A stretch of DNA of 39,811 bases from Halobacteriovoraceae bacterium. Lineage in GTDB: Bacteria; Bdellovibrionota; Bacteriovoracia; Bacteriovoracales; Bacteriovoracaceae. Where the stretch lies: assembly GCA_018646195.1 (NCBI GenBank), contig JABGVH010000127.1, positions 1 to 39,811 on the forward strand, in the 5' to 3' direction. Under the pieces are notes generated by a model, which saw nothing but the letters and a program-made list of their open reading frames with translations, searched no databases and had not been told where the DNA came from. This document shows, one piece after another, positions 26,381-34,710 of this stretch. The translations under genes were made by a program, and so were the position numbers. How positions within the stretch are numbered: the first letter of the stretch is position 1; each line of letters starts with the position of its first letter.

Positions 26381-26402
26381 GGGGCCTCGTAAAAGAGGTC
26401 TC
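26381..26402 (+). promoter_or_regulatory. Hairpin masking the ribosome binding site after eno
   Basis: GGGGCCTC (26381-26388) pairs with GAGGTCTC (26395-26402) through eight pairs, two of them G-U, around a GTAAAA loop. The right arm is the Shine-Dalgarno (GAGG) and ends at the base before ATG 26403. Folding would block translation of the kinase-like gene. No T-run follows, so it is not a terminator. Confidence 0.5.
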
Positions 26403-27707
26403 ATGGTTCAATTTTTAAAAAGACAATCAGGTCACTCCCTTCGCTTTTTTGACTTCTATGTTGTGAGTTCATTACTAGCTGGGCTCTCCTTATGGAGTTA
26501 CCTCTACCTAACAATTGATAATTTTGTATTAGATAGTTTTTTTCTGACTAGTTTCCTCGTCGGCAACTTGTATTTTGCTCAAAATGGACTCGGCCATGGA
26601 CAATTGATAAGAGAATCAAAATACTACCCGGGAATCTTTCTTTTTCAATTTCTATGCCTAAGTGGTGCTGCTTTCTATCACAATTCAGTCGGTTTACTTT
26701 ATATCAATATGATTCCTTGCTTGGCGGGAATTTATTTTTTAGAACTTTTCAACGAAAGTAGAATTGAAAAACGTTGGGGACCCTTGTTTATAGTAGGTTT
26801 GAGTTACTACTTTTTCTACGAGGCGACTGGCAATAGAGTCTTAGCAAAAGGCCAGGAAATTTTCCCAATAGTTTTCATGCTTTGGGGTGGAGGCCTTTTC
26901 TATCTTGGGAGTGAGGCCTTAACAAGAAAACAAAAGGGGCTAATAAAAAGTCTTATGAAAAATTGGACGCGTCAGAAAGAGACAGAATCAATAATGACTG
27001 GAGAAGAAAATCCTAAAGAGCGATTTTTCTTTCACGACTTAATAAATCACACGCACGGGGTTAATTTGTTCCTGGGGCATCGAATTCACTCTAAAGAATC
27101 GCTTGGTATTGAAGATTGTGAAAATTTATTAAAGGAAGTTAAATTGATTCAGTCTTTAATTAAAGATCACTTTGGCTATGGTCATAAAAACCTACTGGGA
27201 ACTTATGAAAATGTTCACTTTGAGGTTGCAAAAGAAGGGCTAGTCAATTTAGTCCAAACCTATCTACCGGACCACCTAGTCCAGACCCATTTTACATTTA
27301 TTGGAAAGATTGGTGAAAAAGCAGCCGCCGAAGAAAAAATGTCTTGCATGGTTCACTACCCAGTTTTTTATCGCATTTTTAATAATTTAATTAAAAATGT
27401 CTCCGAGCAAAATAGTGATGAAGTAGAGCTTCTTTTTGATTATCAGGAAGAGGGATTATTTTGTACCGTCAAAAATAAAATTCTTCACCTCAAGGATCAA
27501 TCAAACTTGGCGGAAAATCTTAGCAAGATTATCTTAGAAAGCTATCCAAAAGAATTCTATGAAGATGGGGGAGTTGGACTCGAGTCCATAGGGGCACTTT
27601 GTGAATCTAAAGGTGGTCACTTTCATTTTGCATTAGAGGGAGACTTTTGGGTTAATAAGCTCTTTCTTCCCAATCCCAATTTGTCCGTTCAGGAGGAAGC
27701 TGCGTAA
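26403..27707 (+). CDS. Atypical membrane histidine kinase-like protein
   Basis: The N-terminal ~180 residues form about six transmembrane helices with short loops. A cytoplasmic part follows with an H-box-like FFFHDLINHTHGVNLF (His211, or His215) in a two-helix dimerisation segment. An ATPase-like domain comes next: N-box FNNLIKNVSEQ near 326-333 and a glycine box DGGVGLES near 388-395. The usual DxGxG lid motif is replaced by CTVKNKI, so ATP binding may be altered or lost. The layout recalls AgrC-like kinases and Spo0B-like phosphotransfer dimers. It is encoded 25 bases after eno, behind the hairpin that covers its ribosome site. No adjacent response regulator exists, so the partner is unknown. 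Confidence 0.7.
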   Translation: MVQFLKRQSGHSLRFFDFYVVSSLLAGLSLWSYLYLTIDNFVLDSFFLTSFLVGNLYFAQNGLGHGQLIRESKYYPGIFLFQFLCLSGAAFYHNSVGLLYINMIPCLAGIYFLELFNESRIEKRWGPLFIVGLSYYFFYEATGNRVLAKGQEIFPIVFMLWGGGLFYLGSEALTRKQKGLIKSLMKNWTRQKETESIMTGEENPKERFFFHDLINHTHGVNLFLGHRIHSKESLGIEDCENLLKEVKLIQSLIKDHFGYGHKNLLGTYENVHFEVAKEGLVNLVQTYLPDHLVQTHFTFIGKIGEKAAAEEKMSCMVHYPVFYRIFNNLIKNVSEQNSDEVELLFDYQEEGLFCTVKNKILHLKDQSNLAENLSKIILESYPKEFYEDGGVGLESIGALCESKGGHFHFALEGDFWVNKLFLPNPNLSVQEEAA

Positions 27708-27722
27708 CGCAAGGCTTCCTGA

Positions 27723-27745
27723 AAGGAGATTTTTCTTGTCTCCTT
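27723..27745 (+). terminator. Weak hairpin after the kinase-like gene
   Basis: AAGGAGA and TCTCCTT form seven pairs around a nine-base T-rich loop. It is not followed by a T-run, so it may only attenuate or protect the transcript end. Confidence 0.3.
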
Positions 27746-27791
27746 ATCTAATGTTTCTTAACCTTATAATATCAGAAACCAAGGATGGGTT

Positions 27792-28409
27792 TTGCAGTAC
27801 TTTATTGGGTTAACCTTTCACCCTCACTACCTCCAATTTAAAAAAATTGATTCTTTCCGTCGTCGATTTGATTTCAAATACAATCGCAGTGCGATTCTTC
27901 AAATGACTCTTTTGCCACCTTTTAGATTAAAAACTAATAAGCTAAGCGAAATTAATGAACTCTTTGAAGTTATGGAAGAAACCCTGGATGGTCATTTAAT
28001 GGACTTAGATGAGGCCTCAGGAATTATCTTTAAAAGTATGGAAGTTTCGAGAGGCCGGACAAATGTTCTCTATTTAAAACCCGAAATATCTCCAGATTTT
28101 ATTCATTGTCAGGAAAGCCTATTAGAAGACCTGAGTAAGTGTGGGGTTACATTTAACCAGTCCAAGTTAATAGATCCATGTAATTTAAAAACTTTCCTTC
28201 CACTGGGGAGGGCAAGTTTATTAGATCAAATAGATATTGCTGTTGAAGCTGCTCATCGTGAGTTTCAATTGCCACTGCATCTTCAAGTTAAGCACTTATG
28301 TTTATTTGAAAAAATGCCGGGGCAATGGATACAAAAACGTAAACTTTATACTTTTCCATCTCCTAAAATTTCTCAATCTTGGTCGGATGGCGACCCTCTT
28401 CAGATCTAA
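27792..28409 (+). CDS. 2H-phosphoesterase-like (LigT/2'-5' RNA ligase family) protein, catalytic His apparently lost
   Basis: TTG start with AAGGA seven bases upstream; 205 residues. YFIGLTFHPHYLQF followed by ILQMTLLPPFRLK resembles the first strand and first motif of 2H phosphoesterases (normally HITLLPPF). TFLPLGRASLL resembles the second (normally HVTLGRA). In both motifs the catalytic His is replaced, by Gln and by Phe/Leu. If the assignment is right, the protein binds an RNA end or nucleotide but is not a normal phosphodiesterase. It overlaps the following outer-membrane gene by one base (TAATG). Family assignment is moderate. Confidence 0.55.
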   Translation: MQYFIGLTFHPHYLQFKKIDSFRRRFDFKYNRSAILQMTLLPPFRLKTNKLSEINELFEVMEETLDGHLMDLDEASGIIFKSMEVSRGRTNVLYLKPEISPDFIHCQESLLEDLSKCGVTFNQSKLIDPCNLKTFLPLGRASLLDQIDIAVEAAHREFQLPLHLQVKHLCLFEKMPGQWIQKRKLYTFPSPKISQSWSDGDPLQI

Positions 28410-29632
28410 TGGTTTATTTTAAATACTTCATATTTATCATTCTATTCGCAAGCCAATTTGCACATGCTACGGTAGGCAAAGGTAAGCAAGGCTTACTCTA
28501 CCTACCGGAGGCCTACGGGGTTGGCGAAGGGGCCTATGAAATATTTGCTGGGACTAAGTACTGGCAAACCACCGCTGTTTACGACACTACGGGGGCAGAA
28601 GTGGCGCTAGAAAGTGGTGATTCTTTTTCAAAAATAGATAGTGATCTCAATTTCCGTTACGGGTTTAGTTCGCATATAGATTTTAAGGCAGGAGTTTTAT
28701 TTCGCTATAACTCTTCTTCCGCCACGGTAGGTGAAGGCAATGCCACTACCACTAAAGATTTTACTAATCAGGGAGTCGAGTCTTTCTACGGCAGTTTAAA
28801 ATATAACTTTGACTCCGCTCCCAATAGTAAAATGCACTACTCCTTTGAGTTTTTCTATCGTCAGACGAGTTACACCAATCAAACTTTTACAGCAGGGCAA
28901 ACCCTACCAGATGAAATTATACTGGGGGATGATGGTACTGAATTCACAGTGTGGATGCATTCTGCCTATAAGCGCAACCGAAGTGATTATCTTACTGCCT
29001 CCGTCGGTTATAACACTCCTCCAAATGCCCTAAGTCCAGAAGTGGTTTATAAATTGGCCTCGGTTTGGACTCATACAAAATGGGCCCTGATGCTCGGGGT
29101 AGATGGGGTTTATTCACTCAAAGGGGATGACTTTACCGCCAATCCCGAAGACAAACCGGTAATGGCCAGTGGCTCAAGCAATCTTTTTAATAGCATCAAT
29201 AGAGAATATGTACTGCCTTATATTGGCGCCAATCGAGTTTTTAAAAGCTGGAGGATTGGCGGAAGAGTAGGCATGATAGCCGCAGGGGCCTCCACCGATA
29301 AAGGAATTGAGGCGGGTGTGCATATTGCCTGGAGCACGCAAGGTGCTCAAGAAGAGGATCGAAAGGTAGGGCGTTTTAAAGAGTACCTGGTTGAGGGAAC
29401 TGTCTTAAAGTTATCTCCTAGGGGCAAGTTTATTAAAATAGATCAAGGCCTGTCTAATGACGTCACCAAAGGGCTTAGATTTGATATTTATAAAACCGAC
29501 TTCTTTGGTGGGAACGTCTTAGTGGCCGCCGGAATTGCCTATGAGGTCGGAAGTGATTGGGCCATTATAAGACTTGTAAAGCGCTACGAAAAAATACAAA
29601 TTAAAAAAGGTTTTACCGCCAGAGGATACTAG
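28409..29632 (+). CDS. Outer-membrane beta-barrel protein with C-terminal SH3-like domain
   Basis: The ATG at 28409 overlaps the previous stop and opens a signal peptide (VYFKYFIFIILFASQFAHA). Residues about 25-320 alternate polar and aromatic residues in repeated strand-turn patterns (FRYGFSSHIDFKAGVLFRYN, HYSFEFFYRQTSY, DYLTASVGYNTP), as in porin-like or transporter-like barrels. Residues about 335-395 (GTVLKLSPRGKFIKIDQGL, VTKGLRFDIYKTD, VGSDWAIIRLVKR) look like the small beta domain with V-x-x-G-x-x-x-x-IY found at the end of some flagellar or envelope proteins, probably facing the periplasm. Substrate unknown. Co-translated with the 2H-like protein, which is an unexplained pairing. Confidence 0.7.
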   Translation: MVYFKYFIFIILFASQFAHATVGKGKQGLLYLPEAYGVGEGAYEIFAGTKYWQTTAVYDTTGAEVALESGDSFSKIDSDLNFRYGFSSHIDFKAGVLFRYNSSSATVGEGNATTTKDFTNQGVESFYGSLKYNFDSAPNSKMHYSFEFFYRQTSYTNQTFTAGQTLPDEIILGDDGTEFTVWMHSAYKRNRSDYLTASVGYNTPPNALSPEVVYKLASVWTHTKWALMLGVDGVYSLKGDDFTANPEDKPVMASGSSNLFNSINREYVLPYIGANRVFKSWRIGGRVGMIAAGASTDKGIEAGVHIAWSTQGAQEEDRKVGRFKEYLVEGTVLKLSPRGKFIKIDQGLSNDVTKGLRFDIYKTDFFGGNVLVAAGIAYEVGSDWAIIRLVKRYEKIQIKKGFTARGY

Positions 29633-29657
29633 AATGAAAGACTCTGTTGTTTTTATC

Positions 29658-29685
29658 TTGTATCATCAATAAGTTAGGTTAAAAT
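29658..29685 (+). promoter_or_regulatory. Candidate promoter TTGTAT-N16-TAAAAT
   Basis: TTGTAT (29658-29663) and TAAAAT (29680-29685) with 16 bases between them precede the exported poly-Lys-tailed protein by about 35 bases. It is the only reasonable sigma-70-like match in this gap. Confidence 0.4.
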
Positions 29686-29720
29686 ACCAGTAATAACCAT
29701 GTGAAACAAGGACGTTAAAT

Positions 29721-30476
29721 ATGGGAACTCTTTTGTACAAGAGTTTTGTCGCATTCTTTATTTTATTCCTCTCAACTGCCTCTGCGAAGAAGTTCACTAG
29801 TCAGTACTGTGAATTCCAGTTACCCCCTGGTTGGGCCTGTGCTCTTGAAGGGACTGAGTGGGTTTGTCAAAGTGAAAACAAGCAACGGAAAAAAGAGGCG
29901 ATTATTATTTTGGCCGCCAAGGTTCGGGGCTCAAAAGATTCCTTAAATGAATATCAAAGTTATTTAAAAGGAAGAAAGACTTTTAGATTGCCAGGTGGCA
30001 AGACTCAGGTCTCAGAACCTAAATATGCCAAAATGAATACCATTAACGGTCACCGCTGGGTGGATTCACTTCACTTGGCCTCAGAGGTTCCAGGATTTTA
30101 CACTCGTTATATGGCAACCGTTAAAGAAGACCTTGGGGTAGCAGTTACCTTTTCTGTCGCTAAAGATCATTACGATTCCTACCAAGATGTCTTTAATCGA
30201 ATTATTGCAACTCTTAGAGTTTTCCGACAAAAAAATGTTGCCGCAAATAATTTTCAATTAAAGAAAGAAGACGAAGACCTCTTGCGAGATCAATCTTTTA
30301 TCCCAGATGGAAACAAGACTTTCGACATTAGCCAACGTAAAGGTGGCAGTGGAAGTGGAGGGCTTGGAGCAGGCGGAATGGCCGGCGTTATTGCCCTAGT
30401 CATTGGTGGCGGTATCTTTTTCATGATGAAGAAAAAGAAGAAGAAAAAGAAAAAGAAAAAGAAAAAATCTTCCTAA
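29721..30476 (+). CDS. Exported protein with Gly-rich/TM/poly-Lys C-terminal tail
   Basis: A signal peptide (LLYKSFVAFFILFLSTASA) precedes a periplasmic domain of about 165 residues. That domain opens with CEFQLPPGWACALEGTEWVC, a beta-hairpin with three Cys, and resembles small lipid- or photosystem-PsbP-like fold domains in strand order, though weakly. Then come a Gly/Ser linker (KGGSGSGGLGAGG), one transmembrane helix (MAGVIALVIGGGIFFMM), and 13 consecutive Lys ending in SS. This tail has the Gly-rich, TM and basic-cluster order of GlyGly-CTERM/rhombosortase-type sorting signals, but is longer in Lys than those. Alternatively it simply anchors the protein in the inner membrane. AAGGA lies about ten bases before the ATG. 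A terminator follows. Confidence 0.7.
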   Translation: MGTLLYKSFVAFFILFLSTASAKKFTSQYCEFQLPPGWACALEGTEWVCQSENKQRKKEAIIILAAKVRGSKDSLNEYQSYLKGRKTFRLPGGKTQVSEPKYAKMNTINGHRWVDSLHLASEVPGFYTRYMATVKEDLGVAVTFSVAKDHYDSYQDVFNRIIATLRVFRQKNVAANNFQLKKEDEDLLRDQSFIPDGNKTFDISQRKGGSGSGGLGAGGMAGVIALVIGGGIFFMMKKKKKKKKKKKKKSS

Positions 30477-30487
30477 ATATAAATCCT

Positions 30488-30514
30488 AAAAGGGCGGGGA
30501 ATCCGCCCTTTTTT
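30488..30514 (+). terminator. Rho-independent terminator
   Basis: AAAAGGGCGG pairs perfectly with CCGCCCTTTT around a GGAAT loop, and the T-run continues to six. It ends the transcript of the poly-Lys-tailed protein just before the small membrane gene. Confidence 0.92.
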
Positions 30515-30526
30515 ATTTGAGGTGCT

Positions 30527-30877
30527 ATGAGCGCAACTCAGGTGGTAGGTAAGCTTGCCAACTTTTTATTAGCAGCCGTTTACCAAGCAGCAGGCCTATC
30601 TGGCCGTCAATTTGTCTCATCTAATATTGAAGGGCTTCCGAATATTTTTCTTGGGCTTTTCTTTGTATTAATGGGGATAATGATTTACCTAAAACTTTAC
30701 CAACCCTTTCTATTTGCTGGTACAAAATTAGTTAAGACTAAGAAAGGGACTAAGAAAGTCAAAGTTAAAGCAAAAGGCCTTAGGAAGGTTATGCTTGGAC
30801 TTTCAGGTTTAATATCTCTGATTACAATCTATATTGGAGTCGCCAATATTCTACGTGGTTTGATGGACTTTATTTAA
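30527..30877 (+). CDS. Small two-helix membrane protein
   Basis: This 116-residue protein starts at an ATG preceded by GAGG four bases upstream. Two clear transmembrane helices (IFLGLFFVLMGIMIYLKLY and VMLGLSGLISLITIYIGVANIL) flank a very basic loop (VKTKKGTKKVKVKAKGLRK), which by the positive-inside rule should be cytoplasmic. There is no recognised family. It converges with menH, whose stop overlaps it by four bases. Confidence 0.65.
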   Translation: MSATQVVGKLANFLLAAVYQAAGLSGRQFVSSNIEGLPNIFLGLFFVLMGIMIYLKLYQPFLFAGTKLVKTKKGTKKVKVKAKGLRKVMLGLSGLISLITIYIGVANILRGLMDFI

Positions 30878-31641
30878 GGTGAATATTTTTTCAAGAACTC
30901 TAATAATTTTTCGGTAAATTGATCAGGCTCGGTAAATTTAGTATTATGGCCAGCGTTCACTATCTCATGCCTATTAAAATCCGCTCGCTTTGGTAAGCTT
31001 CTAGCAATTTCCATATATTTTAAATCGAGTTCACCGCTTAAATAACAGATGGGAATTACCGAGTGTTGCCAGAAGTTTCGTGTACCTGGTTGCTCCCCAA
31101 GGCCATAATATTTTAGAGCGGCTTTCCAGCCCTCCAGCTGATTCATTTTTTTCGATTCAATAAATTGGGCGTAATCAGGAGCTTGATTCAAATTTCCCCA
31201 AAGAGGATTTGCGTACCAATTATTTAGAAAACTCAAAAGATCATCGGAAGTCTGTATGTTCTCAAGTAGTTTTGAATCACTTGCTCGTCTTAATTCTTTT
31301 TCTTGAGTCGATTCAAGTCCCAGATGGGCCGATTCTAAAAATAGTCCTTTTAATTCTACCCCTTCCTGCATGGCAAGCCAGCTGGCGATCCTGCCACCCA
31401 TTGAATAACCGACATAAAAATCGGCTTGGGGTGCATCTTGGAAGAAATGCTTAAATAATTGATTCGGGGCACTTGGAAGCGAGCTCTGTCCATGTCCTGG
31501 AAGGTCCCATAGGACACAGAGGTATTTTTCTAATAGTGGATCTATAATTGAGAGCCAATCACTATGACTGCCCATGAAACCATGGAAGAAATGAATCACA
31601 GGTCCAGAAGTGTTGCCCAGTTTTAATTTAAATTGGGTCAT
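30874..31641 (-). CDS. menH: MenH-like alpha/beta hydrolase (SHCHC synthase)
   Basis: FFHGFMGSHSDW (oxyanion region), WDLPGHGQSS, nucleophile elbow GYSMGGR with the catalytic Ser, a late acid in GELDLKY and the His in NAGHNTKF form a complete triad. This set is typical of 2-succinyl-6-hydroxy-2,4-cyclohexadiene-1-carboxylate synthase in menaquinone synthesis. The start overlaps the menE stop (ATGA), which supports the pathway assignment. At 255 residues it is family-sized. Confidence 0.88.
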   Translation of the reverse strand: MTQFKLKLGNTSGPVIHFFHGFMGSHSDWLSIIDPLLEKYLCVLWDLPGHGQSSLPSAPNQLFKHFFQDAPQADFYVGYSMGGRIASWLAMQEGVELKGLFLESAHLGLESTQEKELRRASDSKLLENIQTSDDLLSFLNNWYANPLWGNLNQAPDYAQFIESKKMNQLEGWKAALKYYGLGEQPGTRNFWQHSVIPICYLSGELDLKYMEIARSLPKRADFNRHEIVNAGHNTKFTEPDQFTEKLLEFLKKYSP

Positions 31642-32912
31642 AGGCCGGTGGCCGCTTCAATTAATTTTTGACGAGAAGGTTTGAGGCCAAACTGGAGAAG
31701 ACCATGAATAAACTTTTTGGGAACTTTATAGGGCGATAGGCCTTTGCTACAGAAGGTCTTTAGGTCGTTACATACCAGCGGTTGTTGATTGCGGGTTTGG
31801 TAGTAGAGAACAGGGCAATTGCCAAACTCACTATGGGTTTTAGGAACTACAACTGCTTGAATGATTTCAGGATGAGTTAAAACAAAATTTTCTATTTCTG
31901 TGGGAGAAATATTTTCGCCACCAGAGATAAATTGGCCATCATTCCGTCCTAGAATATCTAGTCCGGAATTTGAGAAAAGACCTAAGTCTTTAGTTGAGAA
32001 AAATCCTTCGTCCATGCAGTGCTGTTTAAATTTTCCATCTCTATATTGACCAGCGCTAATAGTACTACTTTTAACCTGGATAATTCCGTCGACAACTCTA
32101 ATCTCTTGATGGGGAAGCGGGCCACCAGCATTCAGTGCACAGTCGCTAGGAAGTGCGGCACATACTTGGGCAGTTGTTTCTGTTAAACCGTAAGTTGGAG
32201 AAATTTTAAGACCTAATTGATAGGCCTGCTTCAAGAGGGAGACAGGAATTCCTGCACCACCTAGAAGGATTAGTTGATATTTGGTCAGGGAATCAGTGTC
32301 TTTCTCTTTGAGCGCCCGGATTAATTGGGTAGGGACCATTGATGTCACAGTTCCGATACCAGTAGTAAGCTGGTGCCCGGCAATTAAGGCCCTAAGGGGA
32401 ATCATCAGGCCACCAATATGATGAAGTGGTAAATTCATTTCCCACTTGGTGGTTGGATTTAAATATTCTTGATAAAACTCTAGGCTTCCTTGGGCGCTGG
32501 CATAAAGGTTCTCGGCGCTTAATGAAATTCCTTTGGGACTACCACTCGAGCCGGAAGAAAAAAGTATCAATACTTCTTCTCTTGGCGCTTTAAATTCAAG
32601 ATCGCTTAAGTGATAGAACTGATCTTCCCAGAGGTAATGGTAGGGAGCGGTTTTAAAAAACTGAAGCCTTTCGCTTTGGGTAGCGGAGAAGGGCAAGAGG
32701 ACTGGAGTGCAGTCGTTTTCCCAAAGGCTAAAGAGTTTGAATAAGAAGTTTTTGGGGTCTTTTTCAGATATTCCCACTTTTTTATTCTTGGGAATAAAAT
32801 GAGTTCTACAAAACTCTATGCGCTGTTGATTAAATTCGGTGAAAGTTAGTCCATTCCAAAAAGGAGCAATTCCATGGAGTTCGAAAAAAGTGGACCAGTT
32901 ATAATTTTTCAC
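31638..32912 (-). CDS. menE: O-succinylbenzoate-CoA ligase
   Basis: An acyl-adenylate ligase of 424 residues, short for the superfamily but usual for MenE. Motifs: LFSSGSSGSPKGISLS (ATP loop), MNLPLHHIGG, TYGLTETTAQV (A5 motif), DLGLFSNSGLDILGR (ribose-binding Asp) and a C-terminal lid with KVPKKFI. It activates o-succinylbenzoate with CoA for menaquinone. The start is GTG, nine bases after the dinB stop, and the 3' end overlaps menH. This ties menaquinone genes to the lexA-dinB transcript. Confidence 0.92.
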   Translation of the reverse strand: MKNYNWSTFFELHGIAPFWNGLTFTEFNQQRIEFCRTHFIPKNKKVGISEKDPKNFLFKLFSLWENDCTPVLLPFSATQSERLQFFKTAPYHYLWEDQFYHLSDLEFKAPREEVLILFSSGSSGSPKGISLSAENLYASAQGSLEFYQEYLNPTTKWEMNLPLHHIGGLMIPLRALIAGHQLTTGIGTVTSMVPTQLIRALKEKDTDSLTKYQLILLGGAGIPVSLLKQAYQLGLKISPTYGLTETTAQVCAALPSDCALNAGGPLPHQEIRVVDGIIQVKSSTISAGQYRDGKFKQHCMDEGFFSTKDLGLFSNSGLDILGRNDGQFISGGENISPTEIENFVLTHPEIIQAVVVPKTHSEFGNCPVLYYQTRNQQPLVCNDLKTFCSKGLSPYKVPKKFIHGLLQFGLKPSRQKLIEAATGL

Positions 32913-32921
32913 GATATTAAT

Positions 32922-34085
32922 TTAGCCTTGGAAAAGGGAGAGTTGACCATTTTCTGGAGGATCGCTTTTTAAACGCAGTCCTATACCCATTAAACGAACC
33001 GGCAGGCCTTTGCGCTGCCAGGCATCTTTTAGTAAGTCTCTTGTATACTGGATGAGCTCTGCTGAAAAGTCGCCAGAATCATAGAAAGGCTTAAATAAGG
33101 CCAATTCCAGGGTTTTTTCAGCAGTTACACGGCTAAAGTCGTTAAATCTCAGCTTTATAATGAATGTTGTAATTTCTGGGGCGGCACCCTCGAGCTTATC
33201 TGTCCAGCGCATCCAGCGGTCGGCCAAGTCTTGGCGTAGTATTGGTAGGGTATCGAGACAGGCCTCAAGGTCTGGCTTATCTCTATTGAAGGTATGTTCA
33301 AGGGAGAAGCTCTTTGATTTGACTCTTCCTTGCCCCACTTCTCGATTGTCTAGCCCCCATCTCTTATAGGCAAGACCTTGTCCTAGTTTGCCAAAGGTAT
33401 CAGTCAATTCGAGCTTGCTGAGCTTTTGTAAATCACCACAGGTATGGAGATTATGGGACTTTAGCTTTTCGACGGTCACTTTTCCCACGCCATTGATTTT
33501 TTTAAGTGGAAGAGAAGTTATAAATTGGGGAATTTGTGGCGGAGTAATTAGTGTTAGGCCGTTCGGTTTATTCCAATCACTGGCGATCTTTGCCAATAAC
33601 TTATTGGGAGCTATTCCGGCCGATGCGGTTAGTTTTGTTTTTTCAAAAATACGCTTTTGAATTTCTTTAGCTATCAGAGTAGCACTACCATGAAATTGCT
33701 GACAGTCACTGACGTCTAGATAGGCCTCATCCAGAGAGAGGGGTTCAATTTTAGAAGTGAATTCTTCAAAGATCGACCGTATGATTTGTGAAGCTTCTTT
33801 ATATTTATAAAAATTATGCCTGACAAAAATGACCTCGGGACATTTTTTAAGCGCTAGTGCTGAGGACATAGCAGAGTGAAGTCCAAATTTTCTGGCCTCA
33901 TAATTACAGGTAGAGAGCACTCCTCTGCCGGTAGGGCTTCCTCCTACTGCGACAGGTTTTCCAACCAGGTCGGGATTGTCGCGAATTTCAACTGCTGCAA
34001 AAAAGCAGTCCATATCAATATGAATAATTTTTCGGTCTTGTGCCAAGACTTGTTCTAGAATTTCTGGTGGAAAATTATCAGACAT
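32922..34085 (-). CDS. dinB: DNA polymerase IV (Y-family translesion polymerase)
   Basis: The active-site acids are in IIHIDMDCFFAAVE (Asp24 region) and PLSLDEAYLDVS (the Asp-Glu pair near 118). KIASDWNKPNGLT and INGVGKVTVEKL (helix-hairpin-helix) follow, and the C-terminus QLSLFQG is a beta-clamp-binding motif. I chose the ATG at 34085, which overlaps the lexA stop by eight bases. The ORF could extend to 34103, but ATG is the better start. Coupling to lexA implies SOS control. Confidence 0.95.
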   Translation of the reverse strand: MSDNFPPEILEQVLAQDRKIIHIDMDCFFAAVEIRDNPDLVGKPVAVGGSPTGRGVLSTCNYEARKFGLHSAMSSALALKKCPEVIFVRHNFYKYKEASQIIRSIFEEFTSKIEPLSLDEAYLDVSDCQQFHGSATLIAKEIQKRIFEKTKLTASAGIAPNKLLAKIASDWNKPNGLTLITPPQIPQFITSLPLKKINGVGKVTVEKLKSHNLHTCGDLQKLSKLELTDTFGKLGQGLAYKRWGLDNREVGQGRVKSKSFSLEHTFNRDKPDLEACLDTLPILRQDLADRWMRWTDKLEGAAPEITTFIIKLRFNDFSRVTAEKTLELALFKPFYDSGDFSAELIQYTRDLLKDAWQRKGLPVRLMGIGLRLKSDPPENGQLSLFQG

Positions 34086-34704
34086 AAGAACGGATGAGCC
34101 CAACTAGCACACCTGCAATTTTAAAAGGTAAGCTGCCATCCACAATGATAGGTTGCATGGTGCTATTGGCGGGATGTAACTCAATAATCCCTTTCTTTTT
34201 ATAAAAATTCTTAACTGTCGCCTCTCCATCAATTACCGCCACAACTGTTTGTCCAGTGTGAGCGGTTTCCTGACCTTTGCAGACTACAATATCATCTTGA
34301 AAAATACCTTCATCAATCATGGAATCGCCCTCTACTTTAAGAGCAAAATAGCGGCTATCCCCTGAGAGCATATGGAGGGGCACAGGAATGGTTTCTTCAG
34401 GGTCTTCTAAGGCCTCAATGGGTATCCCCGCTGCAACCTTGCCTAGCAGAGGAATCTCACGACTATGAGGGGCAGGAGCGGCCATTAAGGCCTGCTCTTC
34501 GACTAGTGTTAAGCCTCTTCGGGCATTCCAATCTGATCCCAAACACCCAGCATCCGTCAGGTATTTTATGTATCTTTGGACTGACCCGAAGGACTTAAAG
34601 CTAAAGTGCTCTTTTATCTCTTTTTGAGTGGGAGCACATGAGTGTGTGTCTATGTAGCTTTTAATATAGTCGTAAATTTCTTTCTGTTTTTTTGTAATTC
34701 CCAT
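34078..34704 (-). CDS. lexA: LexA repressor
   Basis: The N-terminal winged helix-turn-helix has APTQKEIKEHFSFKSFGSVQ. The C-terminal S24 protease domain has self-cleavage site Ala92-Gly93 (KVAAGIP), nucleophile Ser128 (VEGDSMIDEGI) and Lys165 (DGEATVKNF), with spacing close to E. coli LexA (36 and 37 residues here). RecA-stimulated self-cleavage should therefore be intact. It heads the apparent operon lexA-dinB-menE-menH. No Shine-Dalgarno precedes the ATG; a promoter ends six bases before it. Confidence 0.97.
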   Translation of the reverse strand: MGITKKQKEIYDYIKSYIDTHSCAPTQKEIKEHFSFKSFGSVQRYIKYLTDAGCLGSDWNARRGLTLVEEQALMAAPAPHSREIPLLGKVAAGIPIEALEDPEETIPVPLHMLSGDSRYFALKVEGDSMIDEGIFQDDIVVCKGQETAHTGQTVVAVIDGEATVKNFYKKKGIIELHPANSTMQPIIVDGSLPFKIAGVLVGLIRSYV

Positions 34705-34710
34705 GTCTAA

